Shown one piece after another: positions 23,822 through 30,410 of a DNA stretch of 46,070 nucleotides. Every line of letters starts with the position of its first letter. Positions within the stretch are counted from its first letter, which is position 1. The notes below the pieces were generated by a model that saw only the letters and a program-made list of their open reading frames with translations, was not told the origin of the DNA and searched no databases. The position numbers were made by a program, and so were the translations under genes. The DNA is from Eggerthellaceae bacterium UBA3686 (GTDB taxonomy: Bacteria; Actinomycetota; Coriobacteriia; Coriobacteriales; Eggerthellaceae), in the NCBI GenBank assembly GCA_002371495.1, contig DFIX01000052.1, positions 3,325 through 49,394 on the forward strand, given 5' to 3'.

Positions 23822-24829
23822 CTAGCTCTCGTAGATGACAGTGCCGAGTTTGGACGGGTCGCATGGCTCGAGCACGCGCAGGTCCTGGGCGAAGCGGGGG
23901 CTCGCGAAGAGCTCGGTCAGGCGCCGGATCGCGGGGCGGGTGCGCGGCGTCTTGGCGACGACCAGGTCGACCCATTCGGTCTGCAGCGGCACGAACTCGA
24001 CGTTGGCCTCGCGCCGCGATTCACGCTCGGTGCCGATCGCCACATCGGCCAGACCCGACGACACGCGGGCGATGGCTCCAGTGGCCACGGTGGCATGCGA
24101 ATCGTAGCCTTCGATCTGCTCGCTGCGCGCCTCGAGCGCGCGGAGCTTCTCGTCGAGCAGCACGCGGGCGCCGCTGCCCTTTGTGCGATTCGACAGCTGT
24201 ACGCCATCGCGCAGAAGCGATCCCCACGTAGTGAGGCCTTTGGGGTTGCCGGCCTGCACTATGAAGCCGACCCGGCGTCCGTACAGCCGAAACACGACGA
24301 CCGAGGCGCCAGGCGCAAGACTGCGCACGTAGGGGATGTTGTAGCTGTTCGCGCGCTGGTCGTACAGGTGCACGACGGCTGCGTCGGCATCGCCGGCATA
24401 TAGGTTGACTAGGGCGGTGTAGCTGCCTCGCACCAAGCGCGTAACGGGCATGCCGATTGCATTCAGGTTGCTCGCAATAAGGTCTGCCATTGCATCGCCG
24501 CCCGCAAGCACGAAAGCGTTGCCGGGAAGCTTCCCAAACGCCGCCGCATCCGATATGCTCTGTGCGCCTGATTGCGAAACGGGCTTTGCGGATTGCGCCG
24601 CTTGCGTTTGGGGTGTCGGCTTCGAGAACGGGGGTTGCAAAATGGCGCCTTCGCTCGATTGGCGAGTCGATGCAACGTAGGCTTCGACGTCTTCCAAGGT
24701 GAAGCGCAGCTTGCGCCCCACGTGATACGACGCCAGCTGCCCGGTTTTCGCGAGCTGATAAACCGTGTTCTTCCCCAAGTGCAGATACCGTGCAACGTCC
24801 TCTGCATTCATTACGCCATTTGGGAGCAT
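23822..24829 (-). CDS. Excisionase-type HTH regulator with periplasmic-binding-fold sensor domain
   Basis: A 335-residue cytoplasmic regulator. Residues 7-52 form a MerR/excisionase-type DNA-binding domain (MNAEDVARYLHLGKNTVYQL, then SYHVGRKLRFTLEDVEAYV). A Gln/Ser/Pro-rich linker covers about 55-95. Residues 100-335 resemble the PBP-like domain PF12727, with FVLAGGDAMADLIASNL and the hinge-side DAAVVHLYDQ. In other bacteria this architecture is found near molybdate or tungstate transport and oxidoreductase genes, and the sensor probably binds an oxyanion. GGAGG at suitable spacing supports the start at 24829. It is divergent from the molbindin gene, so the shared gap 24830-25246 probably holds its operator. 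Confidence 0.82.
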   Translation of the reverse strand: MLPNGVMNAEDVARYLHLGKNTVYQLAKTGQLASYHVGRKLRFTLEDVEAYVASTRQSSEGAILQPPFSKPTPQTQAAQSAKPVSQSGAQSISDAAAFGKLPGNAFVLAGGDAMADLIASNLNAIGMPVTRLVRGSYTALVNLYAGDADAAVVHLYDQRANSYNIPYVRSLAPGASVVVFRLYGRRVGFIVQAGNPKGLTTWGSLLRDGVQLSNRTKGSGARVLLDEKLRALEARSEQIEGYDSHATVATGAIARVSSGLADVAIGTERESRREANVEFVPLQTEWVDLVVAKTPRTRPAIRRLTELFASPRFAQDLRVLEPCDPSKLGTVIYES

Positions 24830-25038
24830 GCTTTTCCTCCGGTCAATCAGTTTGCAGTTACGGTTTCGCTTTTCGTGGCTTAGCCAGGTGTTTTATGGCA
24901 ATTTGCCATTTCTTGGTCGATGGCGAAGCCCAAGACTCTTCGGTCGAAATGGCCTTTTGTTCGTATTCAGGCGAAACCGAGCCTACAAGTCTGCGTACTG
25001 CGAATTCAAGTTTTATTCTTCGCAAAGTTTATTTATTC

Positions 25039-25066
25039 TTGCCTTTTATTTCAAGATAAATATTAT
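25039..25066 (+). promoter_or_regulatory. Candidate promoter of the molbindin gene
   Basis: TTGCCT (25039-25044), a 16-nt spacer and TATTAT (25061-25066). Transcription would start near 25073, giving a structured leader of about 170 nt. Confidence 0.5.
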
Positions 25067-25095
25067 TCTCATAGAAGTAATTCCGCGTTTGATGG

Positions 25096-25114
25096 AACGT
25101 GACGAAACGTGACG
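25096..25114. promoter_or_regulatory. Phased direct repeats, candidate operator
   Basis: AACGTGACG occurs at 25096 and again at 25106, a period of exactly 10 bp, so both copies face the same side of the helix. They lie just downstream of the predicted transcription start of the molbindin gene. Confidence 0.45.
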
Positions 25115-25128
25115 GCAATTGTGCGGAA

Positions 25129-25209
25129 GCGCCCAGTGCGGCAAAACTCGGGTCGGCTGGGCGCATACTTCATGTCGTCGCAAGGAACGAGGGCCCGCAC
25201 CTGCGGGCC
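25129..25209 (+). promoter_or_regulatory. Structured leader of the molbindin gene
   Basis: Stem 1 pairs GCGCCCAG (25129-25136) with CTGGGCGC (25157-25164). Stem 2 pairs GGCCCGC (25192-25198) with GCGGGCC (25203-25209) around ACCT. The arrangement could be a metabolite-sensing leader, but I do not recognise it as the molybdenum-cofactor or another known riboswitch. Confidence 0.4.
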
Positions 25210-25246
25210 AAGGGAAAGCCGGGACGCTCGGCGGAAAGGAATCATC

Positions 25247-25666
25247 ATGAAGATCAGCGCACGCAACCAGCTCAAGGGCACCGTCAAGGCAGTCAAGGAA
25301 GGCGCCGTGAACGGCGTTGTGACCATCGCCTGCGGCGACGAGACCATCAAGGCCGACATCACCATGGAATCCATCAAGGAGCTCGGCCTGGCCGAGGGCG
25401 TCGAGGCCTACGCGGTCGTCAAGGCCACCAACGTCATGTTCGCCACCGACAAGATCGCCGGCATCAGCGCCCGCAACCAGCTGGCCGGCAAGATCGTCGC
25501 CGTCAAGGAAGGCGCCGTGAACGGCCATGTGGCCATCGAGCTGGCCGATGGCAACCGCATCAGCGGCTCCATCACCAACGAGTCCATCGAGCAGCTCGGC
25601 CTGAAGGAGGGCGGCACGGCAGTCGCCATCATCAAAGCCACCGACGTCATGGTCGCTGTCGACTAG
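25247..25666 (+). CDS. Molbindin with two Mop (TOBE) domains
   Basis: A 139-residue cytoplasmic protein made of two tandem Mop domains, about 1-68 and 72-139. Both start with the family signature: MKISARNQLKGTVKAVKEGAVN, then ISARNQLAGKIVAVKEGAVN, and both end near KATNVM or KATDVM. Such proteins assemble into rings that store or buffer molybdate or tungstate. The ATG follows AAAGGA, and the domain begins at residue 1. A longer upstream reading adds 46 residues with no domain. The two repeats are very similar in DNA as well, consistent with an internal duplication. A family A repeat starts directly after the stop. Confidence 0.93.
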   Translation: MKISARNQLKGTVKAVKEGAVNGVVTIACGDETIKADITMESIKELGLAEGVEAYAVVKATNVMFATDKIAGISARNQLAGKIVAVKEGAVNGHVAIELADGNRISGSITNESIEQLGLKEGGTAVAIIKATDVMVAVD

Positions 25667-25712
25667 GTGCAAAAGGGTCAGACCCTTTTGCACTATGGCA
25701 CTTTTGCACCTT
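25667..25712. repeat. Family A repeat, copy 2
   Basis: GTGCAAAAGGG and CCCTTTTGCAC pair around TCAGA; a further CTTTTGCACC arm follows 5 nt later. It begins at the base directly after the molbindin stop codon. Confidence 0.9.
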
Positions 25713-25791
25713 GGGTGGCGCCAGCCAACCGATTGTCCCGTAGCCAACTGATCGCCTACGGGGTCGTGATTCCGGGGTTGCATTTCGAATT

Positions 25792-25823
25792 GCCCGCTCA
25801 GACAACAACTGGGTGGGCTTTTT
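25792..25823 (+). terminator. Intrinsic terminator
   Basis: GCCCGCTCAG pairs with CTGGGTGGGC (two G-T pairs) around ACAACAA, followed by five T. It most likely ends the molbindin transcript. Confidence 0.75.
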
Positions 25824-25827
25824 GCTT

Positions 25828-25886
25828 CGCGCAAGGTGCAAAAGGGTCAGACCCTTTTGCACTATGGCACTTTTGCACCTTGCGCG
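25828..25886. repeat. Family A repeat, copy 3 (extended)
   Basis: Here the outer arms are longer: CGCGCAAGGTGCAAAAG pairs perfectly over 17 bp with CTTTTGCACCTTGCGCG. The inner GGTCAGACC palindrome and a middle CTTTTGCAC arm lie between them, so the first arm can pair with either of two partners. Confidence 0.88.
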
Positions 25887-25976
25887 GCGCCGACCGGTTG
25901 TTTCCCTCAATGCTCCGATGAGCCAAGATTTACAAAATTCAATGTTATTTGCGTCCGAACATCCTCAAAGGGCTTC

Positions 25977-25982
25977 TATAAT
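25977..25982 (+). promoter_or_regulatory. -10 box of the ABC importer operon
   Basis: A consensus TATAAT lies 60 nt before the ATG of the binding-protein gene. No clear -35 box is seen 17 nt upstream, which suggests an activator or a weak promoter. Confidence 0.5.
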
Positions 25983-25989
25983 TACCTGT

Positions 25990-26015
25990 AAATTATTCAA
26001 AGAAATGAATAATTT
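25990..26015. promoter_or_regulatory. 10-bp dyad, candidate operator of the importer operon
   Basis: AAATTATTCA and TGAATAATTT are perfect inverted arms separated by 6 nt. The dyad sits at the predicted transcription start, where a repressor would block initiation. Its layout (AT-rich, N6 spacer) recalls metal or ModE-type operators but does not match a consensus I know. Confidence 0.55.
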
Positions 26016-26041
26016 TTGGAAGAGATTGAATAGGAGCGGAA

Positions 26042-27265
26042 ATGGTACGTAAAGACAATCGCGTTACGCCGGAAAGTCAGGGCATGTCTCGTCGATCGTT
26101 CTTGAAAGTCGGAGCGGCCTCGGTCGGTGCCGCAGCGGTCTTCGGCATCGCCGGATGCTCGCAACCTGCGCAAACGTCATCGAGCGCCTCGAGTTCGCAG
26201 GGCTCGGCCAGCGCCGCGAGCGCGCAAGCCTCATCGGCGTCTGCAAGTGCGGCGTCGGCTTCGGCCGCAAGCGGCAAGACCCAGATCTCGTTCAAGGATC
26301 AGAACGACTACGATGTCACCGTCTCGATTCCGTGCGAGCGCATGGTGGTCTTGCAGCACCATTCGCTTGATATGCTCTGCCAGTTGGGCGCTCAGGACAG
26401 CATCGTGGGCATCGTGGATAGCTGGCAGAAGAACCTGGGCGATTACATGAACGACGTTTTCCCTGGCATCGATCAGCTTCCCATGCCTGGCGGGCTCGAC
26501 ACGTGGAACGTGGAACAGATCGCCGAGCTGAACCCCGACGTGGTCATCGCCGCCTCGCAGGCTCCCGAAGATGCCATGCAGCAGGTGCGCGACCTGGGTA
26601 TTCCCGTAGTTGTCGTGTCGCTTCGCGGCGAGGGCAAACAAGCCGAGGCGCAAAACCCGCGCCTTGCGGATGCCGACGCCGCCTACACCGAGGGCTGCGA
26701 ATGGGCCATCAAGACCCTGGGCCAGCTTTCCGGCAAGGACGATGTGGCCGAGGAAATCTGGAACTTCTGCCTGGACAGCCGCTCCATCGTGGATGCGGCC
26801 GTTGGCGACATCCACGATGACGAGCGCGTGAAGGTGGCCGTTCTCGCTAACGGCATCGCTTACGGCAACGACAAGTACGTCGGTTGCCAGCTTCTGCGCT
26901 CGGGTGCGGTCAACGCCGCCGCACTTGCCGGCGTGCAGGGCAACACCGATTACAACGCCGAGCTCGTGGCCACTTGGAATCCCCAGGCCATCATCACGCA
27001 GGATCGTTACCCCGACGATTACAAAACCATCACGACCGACCCTCAGTACGCCGAGCTGCAAGCCGTCAAGGATGGCAAGGTCATCGAGGCGCCGTATTGG
27101 ACCAAGCCGTGGGGCAACCCCGACACCGACTCCATCGCGCTCGGCGAGCTGTGGCTTGCGCACACGTTCTACCCCGAGAAAGTTACGGCCTCGCAGGTCG
27201 AAGAGAAGGCGAAGAGCTTCTACCAGCAGTTCTACGGCATCGAGTTTACAGGCAAGGTCGAATAA
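26042..27265 (+). CDS. Tat-exported lipoprotein, class II ABC importer binding protein
   Basis: A 407-residue substrate-binding protein of the BtuF/FepB/MolA type. A twin-arginine signal is present (SRRSFLK, Arg17-Arg18) with a lipobox ending GIAGC at Cys39, then a Ser/Ala-rich tether to about residue 80. The mature part has two Rossmann-like lobes: MVVLQHHSLDMLCQLG, VEQIAELNPDVVIAAS, GIPVVVVSL, and the helix-linked second lobe ending near FYGIEF. Class II importers carry iron complexes, cobalamin, haem or, in the Haemophilus MolABC group, molybdate/tungstate. The nearby molbindin and regulator favour an oxyanion, but the substrate is inferred. AGGAG supports the start; 26084 is a second possible start. 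Confidence 0.87.
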   Translation: MVRKDNRVTPESQGMSRRSFLKVGAASVGAAAVFGIAGCSQPAQTSSSASSSQGSASAASAQASSASASAASASAASGKTQISFKDQNDYDVTVSIPCERMVVLQHHSLDMLCQLGAQDSIVGIVDSWQKNLGDYMNDVFPGIDQLPMPGGLDTWNVEQIAELNPDVVIAASQAPEDAMQQVRDLGIPVVVVSLRGEGKQAEAQNPRLADADAAYTEGCEWAIKTLGQLSGKDDVAEEIWNFCLDSRSIVDAAVGDIHDDERVKVAVLANGIAYGNDKYVGCQLLRSGAVNAAALAGVQGNTDYNAELVATWNPQAIITQDRYPDDYKTITTDPQYAELQAVKDGKVIEAPYWTKPWGNPDTDSIALGELWLAHTFYPEKVTASQVEEKAKSFYQQFYGIEFTGKVE

Positions 27266-27280
27266 GCCTCGAATAACCAC

Positions 27281-27319
27281 GCGCCTGCAAAAACCGACCT
27301 GGTCGGTTTTTGCAGGCGC
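27281..27319 (+). other. Strong intercistronic hairpin
   Basis: GCGCCTGCAAAAACCGACC and its complement form a 19-bp stem with almost no loop. It lies between the binding-protein and permease genes. There is no T-run after it, so it probably protects the upstream message or lowers permease expression rather than ending transcription. Confidence 0.65.
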
Positions 27320-27340
27320 TTCCCTTGTAAAGAGGTGTTC

Positions 27341-28363
27341 ATGACGGAAAAGAAGCACGCGGGCTTCTGGATGACGCTCACGGGAATCGTGCTCATAGCC
27401 TTGCCCGTGGCGTTTTTCCTGTTTTCGCTCGCACTTGGGTCCTATGATGTGGGGCCGGTCGACGTGTGCCAGATCATCTGGTGCAAGTTCGTCGGCCAGA
27501 CGCCGCCGCAAGATGCGCTGACCGTCAACGTTATATGGCAGGTGCGCCTTCCGCGCGTATGTGCCGCCGCGCTCGTGGGGGCGGGGCTCTCGGTGGCGGG
27601 CGCGGTGTTCCAGGGCGTTTTCCGAAACCCGCTCGCCTCGCCCTATACGCTCGGCGTCAGCAACGGCGCGGGCTTCGGTGCGGCGCTCGCCATCGTGCTG
27701 TCGCTCGGCGCGGCGGGCATTCAGCTGTTTGCAGTGGCGTTCGGCTTGTTGGCGGTGGCGCTCACCTTCCTCATCGCCAGCCGCAGCCGGCGCAATACCG
27801 TCACCCTCGTGCTGGCTGGCATGCTCATCGGCGCACTGTTCTCGTCGCTCGTCTCGCTGCTGAAATTCACGGCCGACCCGCTCGAGAAGCTGCCGCAGAT
27901 CGTCTACTGGCTCATGGGCTCGCTCTCGGGCTCGTCGTTCGAGGCGCTCGCTAAGATCCTGCCGTTCTACATCGTGTGCATGGCGGCGGTGTTCTTGCTG
28001 CGCTGGCGCACGAACGTGCTGTCGCTGGGCGATCAGGAGGCCAAGTCGTTCGGCCTAAACGTCAAGCGCGACCGTGCGCTGGTCATCGGCACGTCGAGCA
28101 TGCTCACCGCGCTCGTCGTTTCGATTTCGGGCATCATCGGCTGGGTGGGCATCGTGGTGCCGCATCTGGCGCGCATGCTCGTCGGCCCCGATTTCCGCAA
28201 GCTCATACCCACGTCGGTTTCTATCGGCATCTGCTACCTGCTCGTGGTGGATGACCTTTGCCGCACGCTCACGGCTTCCGAGATTCCGCTCGGCGTCATC
28301 ACGGGCATCATCGGCGTGCCGCTGTTCCTGTACTTCATCTACAAGAAGAAGGTGAGCTGGTAG
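27341..28363 (+). CDS. FecCD/BtuC-family ABC importer permease
   Basis: A 340-residue membrane protein with about ten hydrophobic segments, matching class II importer permeases. The family block RLPRVCAAALVGAGLSVAG, then AVFQGVFRNPLASPYTLG, is clear near residues 70-105, and GIIGWVGIVVPHLARM near 262-277 is the conserved region that contacts the ATPase. It would form a homodimeric channel with two copies of the ATPase encoded next. The ATG at 27341 follows AGAGGTG. The stop directly abuts the ATPase start codon. It accepts substrate from the upstream lipoprotein. Confidence 0.93.
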   Translation: MTEKKHAGFWMTLTGIVLIALPVAFFLFSLALGSYDVGPVDVCQIIWCKFVGQTPPQDALTVNVIWQVRLPRVCAAALVGAGLSVAGAVFQGVFRNPLASPYTLGVSNGAGFGAALAIVLSLGAAGIQLFAVAFGLLAVALTFLIASRSRRNTVTLVLAGMLIGALFSSLVSLLKFTADPLEKLPQIVYWLMGSLSGSSFEALAKILPFYIVCMAAVFLLRWRTNVLSLGDQEAKSFGLNVKRDRALVIGTSSMLTALVVSISGIIGWVGIVVPHLARMLVGPDFRKLIPTSVSIGICYLLVVDDLCRTLTASEIPLGVITGIIGVPLFLYFIYKKKVSW

Positions 28364-29179
28364 ATGAACCTCGCAGTAGACGACATCACCTTCGGGTACG
28401 ATTCGCAGCGCAACGTGCTCGAGCATCTGTCGTTCACCTACGATTCGCCCGAAGTGCTTTGCATCTTGGGGTCGAACGGCATGGGCAAGTCGACGCTTCT
28501 GCAATGCCTCATCGGGGCGTTCCAGATTTCGGCTGGCTCGATTACGGTCGACGGGATTCCTGTGGGCAATTACAAGGCCCGCGATTTCGCGCGCAAGGTG
28601 GCCTACATTCCCCAGTCGCATACGCCTTCGTTTGCCTACAAGGTCATCGACATCGTCACCATGGGGCGCACGTCGCGCATCGGCTACTTGGCCAACCCGA
28701 GTGACGACGACGTGGCGTTTGCGCACGAGCAGCTCGACTACCTGGGCGTCGGCCACCTCGCCGAGAAGCCCTACACAGACATCTCGGGAGGCGAGCGCCA
28801 ACTCGTCATGATCGCGTCGGCGCTTACGCAAGAGCCCGAAGTCATGATACTGGACGAACCTACGGCGCATCTGGATTTCGGGAATGCCTACCGCTTCGTC
28901 GAGCTCGTCGAAAAGCTACGCGAACGGAACATGGGTGTGCTCATGACCACGCATTTTCCCGACCATGCGCTCATGTTGGGCTCGCGGACCGCCGTGCTTT
29001 CGGGAGGGCGCATCATCGCCGAAGGTCTGGCGCAGGACGTCATCACCGACGAGAGCATGCGCGAGCTTTACGGCATCGAGGTGCACGTGCGCCGCATCGA
29101 GGACCGCGTCATATGCATCCCGGGGCCGCTGCGAGCAGGCCAGACGCAAAGCGAGGCGGCTCAGCATGGCGACGACTAA
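28364..29179 (+). CDS. ABC importer ATPase, FepC/BtuD/MolC-like
   Basis: A 271-residue cytoplasmic ATPase. Visible are the Walker A loop GSNGMGKST at about 36-44, the Q-loop segment AYIPQSHTPSFAYKV, the signature SGGERQ at 141-146, Walker B MILDEPT with Asp164-Glu165, and the switch histidine in MTTHFPDHAL. It starts at the base after the permease stop. It powers the importer made with the upstream permease and lipoprotein. Its 3' end overlaps the next gene by 14 nt, which ties the methyltransferase/regulator fusion to the transporter operon. Confidence 0.95.
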   Translation: MNLAVDDITFGYDSQRNVLEHLSFTYDSPEVLCILGSNGMGKSTLLQCLIGAFQISAGSITVDGIPVGNYKARDFARKVAYIPQSHTPSFAYKVIDIVTMGRTSRIGYLANPSDDDVAFAHEQLDYLGVGHLAEKPYTDISGGERQLVMIASALTQEPEVMILDEPTAHLDFGNAYRFVELVEKLRERNMGVLMTTHFPDHALMLGSRTAVLSGGRIIAEGLAQDVITDESMRELYGIEVHVRRIEDRVICIPGPLRAGQTQSEAAQHGDD

Positions 29180-30302
29180 AGAACGCCAGTCGTTGGAGTA
29201 CTGGTCGGGAAGGGCCGCCGAATACTCCAGGCTTCATATGGATTCGTACGAATCGGACAAGCGCAAGGCGTTTGCCGAGCAAGTGGCCATGAGCATTCCC
29301 GACTGCGACAATATCGAGGCGCTTGACCTAGGGTGCGGATCGGGATTCATGTCGATGATCCTAGCCGACGCCAATTGCCGGGTCACGGGCATCGATTTTT
29401 CCGAAGACATGCTCGTTCTGGCGCGCCAGAATCTCGCGCAGAGGGGCTATGAGGCGACGCTTTTGCGCATGAGGGCACAGGAGCTCGCGTTTCCCGACGG
29501 GAGTTTCGATTTCGTCGTCTCGCGCAACGTAACGTGGATGCTCGAGGGTGTTGATTCGGTATATGCAGAGGTCATGCGCGTATTGAAGGACGGCGGCGTG
29601 TTCTTGAACCTCGACGCGAACTATGGGCGTTGCTTTAACGAAGCCGATGCGCGCGGGGAGGTTCCAACGCATCCGACTCAGACGCTTGCGCAGTTGAGGC
29701 TGCGTAACCAGATTGCGAGCGATCTTCCCATAACGCTTGTCGACCGTCCTTTGTGGGATATCGCCCAGTTCTGGCAGCTCGGTGCGAGCGAGGTTTCGTG
29801 CAGGAGGGTCGGTGCAGGGCAAAACGTATCGGGTTCGCAACTGTTCGCCTTGGAAGTGCACAAGGGCAAAGCGGTCGGCAGGGAATACGGTTTGGGCGTT
29901 GTGGGCGCTCTCGAGACGCCTTCCCAGGCTGCGCTCGTGAATGCGGGGTCGGCACGCGACGATGCTGGGGAAGGCGTTGCGCACGCCAAGGTCATGCTGG
30001 TCGATTACATGCGCATGGGCACGTTCGAGTTCGATCCGCGCAAGTTCGTCGTGCGCAAGCAAGGCGTTCCCATAAAACTCACGCCCAAAGAGTTCAATAT
30101 TTTGCTGACGCTCGCGCGCAATGCCGGAAAGTCGTTTTCGCAAGCGGAGCTCAGGGCGGCCGTCTGGGGAAGCGAATTCGCCGAGGAGGGCGGAAACGTG
30201 GCCGTCTACATCCGTCGCATCAGGAGCAAAGTCGAAGAGGACCCGTCCCACCCGAGGTATGTATTGACCGATCGGGGAAACGGCTACCTGTTTGCCCCCT
30301 AA
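29166..30302 (+). CDS. Methyltransferase fused to an OmpR-type winged-helix DNA-binding domain
   Basis: A 378-residue protein with an unusual domain order. Residues about 10-235 are a class I S-adenosylmethionine methyltransferase: motif I ALDLGCGSGFMS at 52-63, the acidic Asp77 of GIDFSEDM, FPDGSFDFVVSRNVTWML as motif IV, and VLKDGGVFLNLD. Residues about 236-280 form a linker. Residues about 281-378 are a winged helix of OmpR/PhoB type: LTPKEFNILLTLARNAGKSFSQ, AVYIRRIRSKVEEDP and the wing YVLTDRGNGYLF. There is no receiver domain. The start overlaps the ATPase gene by 14 nt, so it is the last gene of the metal importer operon. It may regulate the operon while sensing a methyl donor or metal complex; this is inference. 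Confidence 0.88.
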   Translation: MATTKERQSLEYWSGRAAEYSRLHMDSYESDKRKAFAEQVAMSIPDCDNIEALDLGCGSGFMSMILADANCRVTGIDFSEDMLVLARQNLAQRGYEATLLRMRAQELAFPDGSFDFVVSRNVTWMLEGVDSVYAEVMRVLKDGGVFLNLDANYGRCFNEADARGEVPTHPTQTLAQLRLRNQIASDLPITLVDRPLWDIAQFWQLGASEVSCRRVGAGQNVSGSQLFALEVHKGKAVGREYGLGVVGALETPSQAALVNAGSARDDAGEGVAHAKVMLVDYMRMGTFEFDPRKFVVRKQGVPIKLTPKEFNILLTLARNAGKSFSQAELRAAVWGSEFAEEGGNVAVYIRRIRSKVEEDPSHPRYVLTDRGNGYLFAP

Positions 30303-30304
30303 GT

Positions 30305-30350
30305 GTGCAAAAGGGTCAGACCCTTTTGCACTATGGCACTTTTGCACCTT
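30305..30350. repeat. Family A repeat, copy 4
   Basis: The same sequence as the copy at 25667, starting 2 nt after the stop of the methyltransferase fusion gene. It lies in the gap between that gene and the convergent LysR gene. Confidence 0.9.
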
Positions 30351-30357
30351 GCGCGGC

Positions 30358-30396
30358 ACCCGCGAACAATTCGCCCCTGGGACAAAACGTTCGGAA
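30358..30396. repeat. Family B hairpin, copy 3 (degenerate)
   Basis: CGCGAACAATTCGCCCC, TGGGACAAAACGTTCGG resembles the family B design, with several mismatches in the right arm. It follows family A copy 4 in the same convergent gap. Confidence 0.5.
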
Positions 30397-30410
30397 CCAG
30401 TTCGAAGAGT

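Larger units (their letters stand above)
24830..25246. other. AT-rich divergent regulatory gap before the molbindin gene
   Basis: About 417 nt without a gene between two divergent starts. The segment 24990-25085 is clearly AT-rich compared with the rest of the window. It holds a promoter candidate (25039-25066), two phased direct repeats (25096-25114) and stem-loops in the molbindin leader (25129-25164 and 25192-25209). Confidence 0.7.
25713..26041. other. Gene-free stretch between molbindin and ABC importer genes
   Basis: Together with repeat copy 2, about 375 nt without a gene. It contains a hairpin CCCGTAG/CTACGGG near 25735-25763, an intrinsic terminator (25792-25823), family A copy 3 (25828-25886), and then an AT-rich promoter region with a TATAAT box (25977-25982) and a 10-bp dyad (25990-26015). 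Confidence 0.7.

Noticed and set aside
25085..25246. Molybdenum-cofactor riboswitch
   Set aside because: The gene context fits, but I cannot align the stems to the known motif. It is kept only as an unnamed structured leader.
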